From positions 42,846 to 106,845 of the forward strand of contig NZ_KV823236.1 in the NCBI RefSeq assembly GCF_001815905.1: a stretch of DNA of 64,000 nt, given 5' to 3'. Source of the stretch: Brevibacterium sp. HMSC07C04. GTDB taxonomy: Bacteria; Actinomycetota; Actinomycetes; Actinomycetales; Brevibacteriaceae. Positions 27,079 to 35,605 of this stretch are shown here, in pieces; within the stretch, counting starts at the first letter, position 1; the number at the start of each line of letters is the position of its first letter. Below the pieces are notes generated by a model. It saw nothing but the letters and a program-made list of their open reading frames with translations. It was not told the DNA's origin and made no database searches. The translations under genes were made by a program, and so were the position numbers.

Positions 27079-27801
27079 ATGACACAGGACAACCGTGTCC
27101 AAACCGGACACCAAGCCAACCCACGAAACCACACCAACCCAACCACCGCCTCGTCAGCCCAGCCACAGAACCCGCACTCACAGCGCCCGCAGACAAAAAG
27201 CGGCCTGCGCTGGCGGACCGTTGACATCATCGTCACTGTCGTCATCGCTGTGGCTGTCGGCGTCGTCTTCTGGGCAGTCGCCGCCATCTGGGGCGTCTTC
27301 GAACTCTGGACCGTCGCATTCCCACCGCTGGTCGGCCTGTTCGGCGGCATCTGGGTGCTTGCAGGGCCACTCGCCGGAATCATCGTCCGCAAACCCGGTG
27401 CGGCCATCATCGCCGAAACCCTCGCCGCCGCCGTCGAAGCAGTACTTGGGTCCCACTTCGGCGCAACCGCCATCATCTCCGGGCTCCTGCAGGGCGCCGG
27501 CGCTGAAATCGTGTTCCTCGCCTTCTTCTACCGCAAATGGAACCTGCCGGTCATGCTCCTATCCGGCCTCGGCGCAGGTGTCGCCCTGGTGGTCGGCGAA
27601 ATCGTCATGTACTACGCCAAATGGGCTATGACATTCAAGGTCGTCTACGCCGTGTGCGGAATCGCATCCAGCATTATCATTTCCGGATTGGGTGCATGGC
27701 TCCTGTGGAAGGCAATCGTGCCCACCGGCGCACTGTCAGCCTTCGCCTCCGGGCGGACGACAACCACACCCCGCCAGCACACAACCCCCAACCGCACATG
27801 A
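27079..27801 (+). CDS. ykoE: ECF transporter S component, YkoE family (copy 1)
   Basis: 240-aa substrate-binding membrane subunit of an energy-coupling-factor importer. YkoE proteins bind thiamine or its hydroxymethylpyrimidine precursor. A polar Thr/Asn/Gln-rich N-terminus is followed by about 5-6 helices, with WRTVDIIV, FPPLVGLFGGIWVLAGP and RKPGAAIIAE. Directly under the TPP riboswitch, with GAGGAGG before ATG 27079 inside the sequestering hairpin. A second YkoE with the same signatures follows 14 bp downstream, most likely a tandem duplication. Confidence 0.92.
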   Translation: MTQDNRVQTGHQANPRNHTNPTTASSAQPQNPHSQRPQTKSGLRWRTVDIIVTVVIAVAVGVVFWAVAAIWGVFELWTVAFPPLVGLFGGIWVLAGPLAGIIVRKPGAAIIAETLAAAVEAVLGSHFGATAIISGLLQGAGAEIVFLAFFYRKWNLPVMLLSGLGAGVALVVGEIVMYYAKWAMTFKVVYAVCGIASSIIISGLGAWLLWKAIVPTGALSAFASGRTTTTPRQHTTPNRT

Positions 27802-27815
27802 GCTGAAAGACCCCG

Positions 27816-28508
27816 ATGACCCACACCGCACACACCACGCCCACACGCAGCCTCACATGGCGCACCGTTGACATCATCGTCGCGGCAGTACTCGCCGTCG
27901 CGCTCGGTGCTGTGTACTTCGCGTGGACGTCCCTGCGGCCCATCATCGACGTCCCGTTCAACCTCGTGTTCCCACCCACCACGGGCCTGGTCGGCGGCCT
28001 CTACCTGCTGGCCGGGCCCGTGGGGGCACTCATCATCCGCAAACCCGGCGCCGCAATCGTGTGCGAACTCATCGCTGCAGCAACCGAAGCCCTCCTGGGT
28101 TCGGTCTTCGGTCCGGTCATCCTGTTCACCGGCCTGTGCCAGGGCATCATGACCGAACTCGTCTTCGCCCTGACCCGCTACCGCCGCTACACCCTCGGCA
28201 TTTCCGTACTCGCAGGCCTCGCACCGGCCATTTCGGTGTCCATCACCGACAACATCTTCTGGAACGCCGGCTGGGCCTTCGAATGGCAGCTGGTCTTCGC
28301 CGCATGCGCCCTGGTCTCAGGGCCCGTATTCGCCGGCCTGGGCGGCTGGTTCGTCTACCGCGCCATCCGCCGGACCGGAGTGCTGACCGGATTCGCATCC
28401 GGCACCGATCCGCGCCCGAGGCGCCGCCCACCTCACGCCGCATCCTCAGCTGAAGGTGCGGGTCACCGGGGGAGCCCCTCAGAAAGCGAAAGTCCCGCAG
28501 ATAAGTGA
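27816..28508 (+). CDS. ykoE: ECF transporter S component, YkoE family (copy 2)
   Basis: 230-aa paralogue of the preceding gene. It shares WRTVDIIV, FPPTTGLVGGLYLLAGP and RKPGAAIVCE, but the helices have diverged enough (for example ILFTGLCQGIMTELVF) to allow a different ligand preference. Possible division of labour: thiamine versus hydroxymethylpyrimidine, both served by one energising module; this is inference. The stop overlaps the GTG start of ykoD by 4 bp, so the operon is tightly coupled. Confidence 0.92.
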   Translation: MTHTAHTTPTRSLTWRTVDIIVAAVLAVALGAVYFAWTSLRPIIDVPFNLVFPPTTGLVGGLYLLAGPVGALIIRKPGAAIVCELIAAATEALLGSVFGPVILFTGLCQGIMTELVFALTRYRRYTLGISVLAGLAPAISVSITDNIFWNAGWAFEWQLVFAACALVSGPVFAGLGGWFVYRAIRRTGVLTGFASGTDPRPRRRPPHAASSAEGAGHRGSPSESESPADK

Positions 28509-29971
28509 CCACCACCTCGTCATCTCGACCCGCGGCAGTGTCCGCCCGCGGGTTCACCTGGTACCACTCCGGCCGTTCAGAACCGGCCGTTTCCGACCTC
28601 GACCTGGAAATCCCAGCCGGGCAGAAAGTTCTGCTGGTCGGTGGTTCGGGTGCTGGAAAATCCACGTTCCTCCACGCCGTTGCCGGTGTGCTGCCCGATG
28701 AATCGGGCGAACAGTACGGCGAACTCCTTGTTGACGGCCTCCCACCGGACCCTGCCCGCGGAGTCTCAGGGCTTGTCCTGCAGGATCCCGATTCGCAGGT
28801 GATCCTCGCCGAAGTCGGCGACGATGTGGCCTTCGGCATGGCCAATGTCGGCATTCCCGCAGACAAAATCGCCCGCCGAATCCCCGAGGCCCTCGACATT
28901 GTGGGCCTCGACGTCCCACTGACCCACCCGACGGCAGCTCTGTCCGGCGGGCAGAAACAGCGCCTGGCCATCGCCGGGGTCGTCGCCATGCAGCCGGGCC
29001 TGCTGGTACTCGACGAACCCACCGCGAACCTCGACCCGGCAGCCGTCGAATCCGTGCGCGACTCCATCATCGCCGCACAAGAAGCCACGGGTGCGACCAT
29101 GCTGATCGTCGAACACCGCCTGCCGGTGTGGACCGAACACGTCGACCGGATTGTGGTTCTGGGTCCAGGCGGTGTTCTCGCCGATGGCAGCCCCAAACAC
29201 ATCCTGGCCGACAGCGCACTGCGCCCCACACTGGAAGCAGCCGGACTGTGGCTGCCCGATGCCGCCCTGCCCATGCCGTACGCGCCGAGCATTGGCGAAA
29301 CACTCATGAGCGCCGACGGCCTTGGTGTTCAGCGCGAAGGCGGCGAACCGGTCGCCGAACTGACCGCCGACATCCACGCCGGAACAGCGCTCGCCCTGAC
29401 CGGCCGCAACGGTGCAGGAAAATCAACCACTGCGCTCACGCTTGCCGGTCTGCTCAAACCCGCATACGGCCAGCTTGCCGCAGCCCAGCAGCTGACCACC
29501 CTAGGCGGCACCGTCCGCCCACCCAAACACAGTGACCCTTTCCGGTGGAGCTCGCGCGAACTCGTGCCCCGCATCGGCATGGTGTTCCAAGAACCCGAAC
29601 ACCAATTCCTGCGGGCCACTGTCCTGGACGAATTGCGCTTCGGCCCACAGCGCGCCGGCTGGGGCCCCCGAGCAGCAGACGAACGCGCCGAACAGCTCCT
29701 GGCCGCGCTGCGCCTAGAACATCTGGCTGACATTCACCCGCAGCAGCTCTCCGGTGGTGAAAAACGCCGCCTGTCAGTGGCCGCAATGCTCGCCGCCAGA
29801 CCGCGCATCCTCATCATCGACGAACCCACCTTCGGCCAAGACGCCCGCACGTGGCGAGCGCTCGCCGAACTTGTCATCGACGAACTGCGCGCCGGCCAAG
29901 CGGTCGTCACGGTCAGCCACGACGAAGCCTTCATCAACACACTCGGGGCGGTGCGCTGTGAATTCGCCTGA
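28505..29971 (+). CDS. ykoD: ECF transporter ATPase, two ABC domains (YkoD)
   Basis: 488-aa fused ATPase energising the thiamine-precursor importer. Domain 1 has Walker A GGSGAGKST (46-54), signature LSGGQKQRLA and Walker B LLVLDEPTANLD. Domain 2 has Walker A GRNGAGKST (about 298), signature LSGGEKRRLS and Walker B ILIIDEPTFGQD. Both nucleotide sites look complete. The second Walker B is followed by Gly-Gln-Asp instead of the usual Asn-Leu-Asp, a small deviation. Start GTG 28505 overlaps ykoE copy 2 by 4 bp. Confidence 0.94.
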   Translation: MTTTSSSRPAAVSARGFTWYHSGRSEPAVSDLDLEIPAGQKVLLVGGSGAGKSTFLHAVAGVLPDESGEQYGELLVDGLPPDPARGVSGLVLQDPDSQVILAEVGDDVAFGMANVGIPADKIARRIPEALDIVGLDVPLTHPTAALSGGQKQRLAIAGVVAMQPGLLVLDEPTANLDPAAVESVRDSIIAAQEATGATMLIVEHRLPVWTEHVDRIVVLGPGGVLADGSPKHILADSALRPTLEAAGLWLPDAALPMPYAPSIGETLMSADGLGVQREGGEPVAELTADIHAGTALALTGRNGAGKSTTALTLAGLLKPAYGQLAAAQQLTTLGGTVRPPKHSDPFRWSSRELVPRIGMVFQEPEHQFLRATVLDELRFGPQRAGWGPRAADERAEQLLAALRLEHLADIHPQQLSGGEKRRLSVAAMLAARPRILIIDEPTFGQDARTWRALAELVIDELRAGQAVVTVSHDEAFINTLGAVRCEFA

Positions 29972-30875
29972 CAACACTCCAAACAACGCCACCGCCCAGC
30001 CAACCCCCACCCCCGGTGAGGGTGCGGCGGGAAGCCCGGCGGCGCCTCGTGCGGTGATCCTGCCCAGGTCTGCAGCCCCCGTCCAGGTGGACCTGCTGGT
30101 GCCCATCCGCCGGCGCACCGCGTTTGTGCGCGCCAACCCGCTGTCGAAAATGGCGCTCGCGTTCATCCTCATGTGCGGTGTGCTGTTCAGCATCGACATC
30201 GTCAGCGCATCCGTCATGCTGGCCCTCCAGGTGCTCCTGCTGCCGCTGACGGGCTTGCGGATCGGCGCGATGCTCAAACGCCTGTGGTTCCTGCCCGGCG
30301 CGGCACTCATCGCCGCCTGGGCCACAACCATCCTGGCGGAGAAAACCGGCGACGTGCTGGTGCACATCGGCCCGCTGCTCATCACCACCGGATCGCTGGC
30401 ATCCGGTACCGCCATCGGCGTCCGCGTGCTGGCGCTCGCCCTGCCCGGAGTGGCCATCGCATCGACCGTCGATCCCACCGACCTGGCCGACGCCCTGGTG
30501 CAGAAGCTGCACCTGCCGGAGCGGTTCGTCATGTCAGCGCTCGCCGCCACCCGCCTGGTCACGCTGTTCACTGCTGAATGGCAGACGCTGTCCTTTGCCC
30601 GCCGCGCCCGAGGTGTCGGCCCCGACACGCTGCTCCGCCGGCTGGGCGGGGTGGTCCCGGTGGCATTCGCGCTGCTCGTCCAGGCGATCCGCCGCGGCAC
30701 CCGCCTGGCGATGGCCATGGAGGGCCGAGGTTTCGGCACCAGCCGTCGCACCCAGCTGCGCCAGTCGCGCTTTTATGCGCGGGACGCTGTGATTGTGGCG
30801 GTTGGGGTTCTTATGAGTGCCGCAGCCATTGGTGCGGCTGTAGCGGCAGGGACGTGGAATCTGATTCTCACATGA
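29958..30875 (+). CDS. ykoC: ECF transporter T component (YkoC)
   Basis: 305-aa transmembrane coupling subunit (CbiQ/EcfT superfamily). The N-terminal 35 residues are a polar Pro/Thr-rich extension, then helices from ANPLSKMALAFILMCGVLF. The coupling-helix motifs are visible as ARRARGVG and AMEGRGFG, the Ala-Arg-Gly signatures that dock the ATPases. Start GTG 29958 lies inside ykoD (14-bp overlap); a longer upstream reading frame is just the shadow of ykoD. Last gene of the TPP-regulated operon. Confidence 0.9.
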   Translation: MNSPDNTPNNATAQPTPTPGEGAAGSPAAPRAVILPRSAAPVQVDLLVPIRRRTAFVRANPLSKMALAFILMCGVLFSIDIVSASVMLALQVLLLPLTGLRIGAMLKRLWFLPGAALIAAWATTILAEKTGDVLVHIGPLLITTGSLASGTAIGVRVLALALPGVAIASTVDPTDLADALVQKLHLPERFVMSALAATRLVTLFTAEWQTLSFARRARGVGPDTLLRRLGGVVPVAFALLVQAIRRGTRLAMAMEGRGFGTSRRTQLRQSRFYARDAVIVAVGVLMSAAAIGAAVAAGTWNLILT

Positions 30876-30955
30876 GGCGGCTGTGGCTGGGGTTGCCGTG
30901 AGCGGCAGGGGCGACTGTGACTGAGCACCCCGGCGACTACTGGAAGAATGAGCGT

Positions 30956-32221
30956 GTGAGCACACAGCAGAACACACCCGTGACAGAAGAAGACCGCCGC
31001 ATAGCCCTGCGACGCATGCGCACCCTGGCCACCGGCCTGTTGGTGGTCGCCGCACTCATCTGGCTGGCAACCGTCATCTTCACTGACAGCACGGGCGTGT
31101 GGGGTTTCGTCAAATCAGGTTCCGAAGCGGCCATGATCGGTGCGCTCGCAGACTGGTTTGCCGTCACCGCACTCTTCCGCCACCCGCTTGGCCTGCCGAT
31201 TCCGCACACCGCGATCATTCCGCGCAAAAAGGACGTGCTGGGCGAAAGCCTGTCGGCCTTTGTCGCTTCGAACTTCCTCACCTACGACACCGTCGCACCC
31301 AAAGTGGAATCCGCCCGTGTCACACAGCGGGTCGGTGCATGGCTGAGCAAGCCCTCTTCACAGGACAAAGTGGTTCGCCGGGCCGGTATGGCCCTGCAGT
31401 ATGTGCTCGATCGGGTGGATGACGAGGCCGTTGCCGACCTCACCCGCGATGTCTTGGTTCCCCGGCTTATTCAGGTGCGAAAAGCACCCGTGGTGGGTCG
31501 ACTCATGCAGGAAATCGTCGCCGATGGTGCGCACGAACACCTGGTCGACATCGTTGCCGGGGAAGCGCACTCCTGGCTGCTGTACAACCCGCAGGTGGTC
31601 GATGACATCGTCAGCCAGCGCGCCCCCGAATGGGTGCCCAGGTTCGCCAACCGCATGGTGTCGGACAAACTGCACCGCGAAATCGTCGGCTGGATTGCCG
31701 ATGTGCGCGACAACCGCAGCCACCGCGCTCGGGCAGCGCTCAACGAGTGGCTGACCGGGCTAGGGACACAGTTGCAAGAGGAGTCTTCTCTTGCTGAGCG
31801 GTTCGAGGCAACACTTGCTGACATGCTTTCGCGCGAGGCGGTGGTCACCTCGGCCGTTGCCATGTGGGAATCGACATCCCGCCTTCTGCGCGACTCAATG
31901 CTCGAAGCTGACGGCACGGTCCAGCAGAAGCTGCGCGAAGGACTGGCCGAATTCGCCGCCCGCATGACAGACGACGAAGCCTTTGCCAACAAGTGGGATC
32001 ACACTCTGGCCGTGGCCGTAGCCGACGGAGCGGAGTCCTTCGGCGGTGAGCTCACGAGCGTCATCTCCGACACCATCGCCAGCTGGGATGCGCGCGAGGC
32101 AGCCGAAAAGATCGAACTCTACGTGGGCAAAGACCTGCAGTACATCCGAATCAACGGAACCGTCATCGGCTGCCTGGCGGGCCTGCTCATCCACACGGTC
32201 GCAGTGCTTATTGGGGGGTGA
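30956..32221 (+). CDS. DUF445 family membrane protein (YjiN-like)
   Basis: 421-aa protein with a hydrophobic helix near the N-terminus (LLVVAALIWLATVIF), the DUF445 hallmark EAAMIGALADWFAVTALFRHPLG, a long amphipathic central region and a C-terminal transmembrane helix (IGCLAGLLIHTVAVLIGG). Function of the family is unknown. Start uncertain: GTG 30956 has GGAAG 9 bp upstream, while GTG 30917 gives 13 more residues behind a GGGGCG site. It follows ykoC by 80 bp and may be transcribed with it. Confidence 0.85.
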   Translation: MSTQQNTPVTEEDRRIALRRMRTLATGLLVVAALIWLATVIFTDSTGVWGFVKSGSEAAMIGALADWFAVTALFRHPLGLPIPHTAIIPRKKDVLGESLSAFVASNFLTYDTVAPKVESARVTQRVGAWLSKPSSQDKVVRRAGMALQYVLDRVDDEAVADLTRDVLVPRLIQVRKAPVVGRLMQEIVADGAHEHLVDIVAGEAHSWLLYNPQVVDDIVSQRAPEWVPRFANRMVSDKLHREIVGWIADVRDNRSHRARAALNEWLTGLGTQLQEESSLAERFEATLADMLSREAVVTSAVAMWESTSRLLRDSMLEADGTVQQKLREGLAEFAARMTDDEAFANKWDHTLAVAVADGAESFGGELTSVISDTIASWDAREAAEKIELYVGKDLQYIRINGTVIGCLAGLLIHTVAVLIGG

Positions 32222-32369
32222 GCCTGCCGCTGACCAGGTGACCCCAGGGCAGCCGGGCAGGGGAAAGGGTGGCGACTTCCGCCTCGTAAGAGGACCGGAC
32301 CGGCTATGTCAGCGGGTGGTCCTATGATGGTGAGCCGCGGGGAGGCCCGCGCATCAGGGGAAGGGACAG

Positions 32370-33719
32370 ATGGCCGACAACACATGGGAACACGCGGACG
32401 CGGGTCTGCGCACACCACCGCAGGACCGTGACGCCGAAGCCAGTGTGCTCGGCGGCATGATGCTGTCCAAGGACGCGATTGCGGACGTTGTCGAACTCCT
32501 GCGCGGCGATGACTTCTACATTCCGGCCCACGAAACCATCTACGACACCATCCTCGACCTCTACGCGGCCGGCGAACCCGCAGACGCCGTCACAGTGGCC
32601 AACGCCCTGTCCAAAGCCGGATCCATTGCCAGGATCGGCGGGCCCGCCTACCTGCACACCCTCATTTCGTCCGTGCCCACGGCAGCCAACGCCGGCTTCT
32701 ACGCGAACATCGTCCGCGAACAGGCAATGCTGCGCAAACTCGTCGAAGCCGGCACGCGCATTGTGCAGATGGGCTACGACGCCGAAGGCGACACAGAAGA
32801 CCTCGTCAACCGTGCGCAGGCCGAAATCTATTCGGTCACCGAGCGCAACGCCTCGGAAGACTACGTACGCCTGGCAGACGTGCTTGGGCCGACAGTCGAA
32901 GAAATCGAGCGCTCCGGTGCCCACGACGGCGACACCATCGGCGTGCCCACCGGCTTCTACGAATTCGACGAACTCACCAACGGCCTGCACGCCGGGCAGA
33001 TGATCGTCATTGCCGCCCGCCCCGGTATGGGCAAATCAACGCTCGCCCTGGACTTCGCGCGTTCAGCGGCCATCCACAACAGCCAGACAACGGTCATCTT
33101 CTCGCTGGAAATGGGCCGGCAGGAACTCACCATGCGACTGCTGTCCGCTGAATCCGGCATCCCCCTGCAGGCACTGCGCCACGGCGACCTCGACCAAAGC
33201 CGCGACTGGACCACCCTGGCCAACACCATGGGACGCATCAACGACGCCCCGCTGTACATGGACGACTCCCCGAACATGGCGCTCACCGAAATCCGCGCCA
33301 AGTGCCGCAGGCTCAAACAGCAGCACGATCTCAAAATGGTCGTCATCGACTACCTGCAGCTCATGACCTCCGGCAAACGCGTCGAATCACGCCAGCAGGA
33401 AGTCTCCGAATTCTCCCGCTCGCTCAAACTGCTGGCCAAGGAACTTGAGGTTCCCGTCATTGCGCTGTCCCAGCTGAACCGATCCTCCGAACAGCGCACC
33501 GACAAACGCCCCATGGTGTCTGACCTGCGTGAATCCGGTTCGATCGAACAGGACGCAGACATGGTTCTGCTCATCCACCGCGAAGACGTCTACGACCCCG
33601 AATCACCATCGGCTGGTGAAGCTCAGATCATCGTCGCCAAACACCGCAACGGACCCACCGGCGAAATCACCGTCGCATTCCAGGGCGCGAAATCGCGCTT
33701 TGCGAACATGCCGCGGTGA
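32370..33719 (+). CDS. dnaB: Replicative DNA helicase DnaB
   Basis: 449-aa hexameric replication fork helicase, intein-free. N-terminal DnaB domain begins PQDRDAEASVLGGMMLSKDA. The RecA-like domain has Walker A ARPGMGKST (about residue 215), SLEMGRQELTMRLL, Walker B MVVIDYLQLM and the Arg-finger region SDLRESGSIEQDADMVLLIH. No loader or ribosomal gene lies immediately beside it; rplI, its usual neighbourhood, is 14.6 kb upstream. GGGGAAGGG precedes ATG 32370. A TATGAT at 32323-32328 could be its -10 but no matching -35 is seen. Confidence 0.96.
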   Translation: MADNTWEHADAGLRTPPQDRDAEASVLGGMMLSKDAIADVVELLRGDDFYIPAHETIYDTILDLYAAGEPADAVTVANALSKAGSIARIGGPAYLHTLISSVPTAANAGFYANIVREQAMLRKLVEAGTRIVQMGYDAEGDTEDLVNRAQAEIYSVTERNASEDYVRLADVLGPTVEEIERSGAHDGDTIGVPTGFYEFDELTNGLHAGQMIVIAARPGMGKSTLALDFARSAAIHNSQTTVIFSLEMGRQELTMRLLSAESGIPLQALRHGDLDQSRDWTTLANTMGRINDAPLYMDDSPNMALTEIRAKCRRLKQQHDLKMVVIDYLQLMTSGKRVESRQQEVSEFSRSLKLLAKELEVPVIALSQLNRSSEQRTDKRPMVSDLRESGSIEQDADMVLLIHREDVYDPESPSAGEAQIIVAKHRNGPTGEITVAFQGAKSRFANMPR

Positions 33720-33859
33720 CGGGACGAGTGTTTGGCACCTCGCGCCTGGGAACAGTAGGCGGCTGGCACCTGAGAGCCCGCCCGGAAAAGTGTGCACAAA
33801 CGCTGGACGGGGTAGACTGGGTTCGAATGTCCTAATCCGCTTTAGTGAAGAGGTCGCTT

Positions 33860-34042
33860 ATGCAGGTCATCGGTGCGATCATCGCCCTTATCGTCTTCGT
33901 TGCCATGTGGGTCCTCCTGCCCGCACTGTGCGTCGCCATCGGCTGGGTCATGTGCTGGATCTACGAACTCGGCCGTCGCGCGTTCTTCAACCACGCTGCG
34001 CACCAGCCCAAGACCGACCAGCTGGCAAAGCCCACCAGCTGA
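33860..34042 (+). CDS. Small membrane protein, 60 aa, unknown
   Basis: Residues 3-37 form one long or two short transmembrane helices (VIGAIIALIVFVAMWVLLPA, then CVAIGWVMCWIYEL), followed by a polar tail ending QLAKPTS. ATG 33860 is preceded by AAGAGG at 6 bp. A strong terminator follows immediately, and a TAGACT (33813-33818) could be a -10, so the gene forms its own short transcription unit, which supports it being real. It sits before madLM but is separated from it by the terminator. No family recognised. Confidence 0.65.
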   Translation: MQVIGAIIALIVFVAMWVLLPALCVAIGWVMCWIYELGRRAFFNHAAHQPKTDQLAKPTS

Positions 34043-34055
34043 ACCATCTGAACTG

Positions 34056-34089
34056 AAAGCCGGTCCGCCCGCCGCGGACCGGCTTTTCT
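34056..34089 (+). terminator. Rho-independent terminator after the 60-aa gene
   Basis: Perfect 13-bp stem (34056-34068 with 34074-34086), 5-nt loop, ending in TTTTCT. It isolates the small gene from madLM. Confidence 0.9.
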
Positions 34090-34150
34090 GTGCGCAGTCG
34101 CAGCTTTCAACCTGTCAATCCTCTAACCGTTTATCCGAAAGGAGCGAGCG

Positions 34151-34582
34151 ATGATTCTCTACGGAGTCGCCGCGCTCGCCGCAAGCGTGCTGGCAGGCAC
34201 CATCATCGGCGAAATCCTCGGCCAGCTTCTGGGCGTAGATGCCAACGTCGGGGGAGTGGGCTTCGGCATGATCCTCCTGATTGCGCTGACCACATGGCTT
34301 CGCAGCAAAGGCAAACTGCCCACTCCGACAGAACACGGTGTGCTGTTCTGGAACGCCATGTACATTCCGATTGTGGTAGCAATGGCCGCAATCCAAAACG
34401 TCTACGCGGCTGTCGGCGCCGGTCCCGTTGCCCTGGCCGCCGGTGCTGCCGCAACTGTTGCAAGCCTGGCCATGGTGCCGCTGCTTTCCAAAATCGGTGC
34501 CCCGAGCGAACCTCTGCCGAATATCGAGGAACCAGCCGACGCTGCAGAACCAGCCGACGCACCCGAAGGCGGTGACCGCTGA
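34151..34582 (+). CDS. madL: Malonate transporter subunit MadL
   Basis: 143-aa membrane protein with about four helices, beginning MILYGVAALAASVLAG and containing LGQLLGVDANVGGVGFGM, matching the MadL subunit of the MadLM malonate:Na+ symporter. The Glu/Ala/Pro-rich C-terminal tail (EEPADAAEPADAPEGG) is low-complexity and probably cytoplasmic. AAAGGAG precedes the ATG. The stop overlaps the madM ATG by one base (TGATG), so both subunits are made together. No malonate decarboxylase or malonyl-CoA synthetase gene is adjacent. Confidence 0.9.
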   Translation: MILYGVAALAASVLAGTIIGEILGQLLGVDANVGGVGFGMILLIALTTWLRSKGKLPTPTEHGVLFWNAMYIPIVVAMAAIQNVYAAVGAGPVALAAGAAATVASLAMVPLLSKIGAPSEPLPNIEEPADAAEPADAPEGGDR

Positions 34583-35346
34583 TGCTCGACACAGTTCTCT
34601 CAGTCCTTGAAGACCTCGACCTGCTGGTGGCGTTCGTGGTCGTTGCAGTCATCATGATCGTCTCCGGTTGGCTGTCAAAAGCCCTCACGGGCGGACGGCT
34701 GCAGGCCTCGGCCATCGCAATCGTGCTGGGCCTGGTGCTCGCCTACTTCGGCGGACTGGCAACCGGCGGCAAGAAGGGCATTTCCGACATCGCAGTCTTC
34801 GGCGGCATGGCGCTGTTGGGCGGTTCCATGCTGCGTGACTTCGCAATTGTCGCAACTGCCTACGGGATCGATGTGCGCGAACTCAAACGCTCCGGGATGC
34901 CCGGTGCCCTGTCGCTCATCATCGGGGTAGTGCTGTCGTTCGTCGTCGGTGCCGGTGTTGCCGTGGCTTTCGGCTACCGGGACGCGGAATCAATCGCAAC
35001 AATCGGTGCGGGAGCAGCCACCTACATCGTCGGCCCGGTCACCGGAACCGCAGTCGGCGCATCCGAAACCGTCATTGCCCTGTCCGTCGCCGCGGGCCTG
35101 GTCAAGTCGGTGCTCGTCATGATCGGCACGCCTTTTGCCGCGAAGCTCATCGGACTGAACAACCCCAAATCCGCCATGATCTACGGCGGGCTGATGGGCA
35201 CAACCTCCGGTGTCGCCGCAGGGCTCGCCGCCACTGATGAACGCCTGGTGCCCTACGGTGCCATGACCGCTACCTTCTACACCGGTCTGGGCTGCCTGCT
35301 GGGCCCGAGCGTGTTCTACCTGGCGGTGCGAGCCATCACCGGCTGA
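34582..35346 (+). CDS. madM: Malonate transporter subunit MadM
   Basis: 254-aa membrane subunit with about 7-8 helices, containing SDIAVFGGMALLGGSMLRDF, AIVATAYG and IGAGAATYIVGPVTGTAVGA, characteristic of MadM. Together with MadL it takes up malonate with sodium. How malonate would be used here is not visible in the window; the acyl-CoA synthetase at 10.4 kb is too far away to be linked with confidence. The 259-bp gap after it contains the terminator of the convergent fadBA operon. Confidence 0.92.
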   Translation: MLDTVLSVLEDLDLLVAFVVVAVIMIVSGWLSKALTGGRLQASAIAIVLGLVLAYFGGLATGGKKGISDIAVFGGMALLGGSMLRDFAIVATAYGIDVRELKRSGMPGALSLIIGVVLSFVVGAGVAVAFGYRDAESIATIGAGAATYIVGPVTGTAVGASETVIALSVAAGLVKSVLVMIGTPFAAKLIGLNNPKSAMIYGGLMGTTSGVAAGLAATDERLVPYGAMTATFYTGLGCLLGPSVFYLAVRAITG

Positions 35347-35490
35347 CGCAACCAGAGCTGCCGGTGGCCCCCCACCCACTCAGCCGCCCGCCTGCCAAAG
35401 TTACTCTGCCGTCTAGTCGGAAGAACGAGGCGAATTTGCCGTTTTCGCCTCCGTATTCCACCTAGACAGCAGAACGGCCGAGTAGGCAAG

Positions 35491-35543
35491 AAAAACAGCT
35501 GCGGGGGCGATCGCGGAAAAGTCCGCAACCGCCCTCGCAGCTG
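35491..35543 (-). terminator. Terminator of the fadA-fadB operon
   Basis: 14-bp stem with one G-T pair (35496-35509 with 35530-35543) enclosing a second hairpin GCGGA/TCCGC. On the minus strand it is followed by TTTTTC. It lies about 60 bp beyond the fadB stop. Confidence 0.8.
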
Positions 35544-35605
35544 TATCAGTTCACGTCCCCGCGCCTGCGCGCGGCAACTACCCAGCCACACGCATCACAC
35601 GCGGA

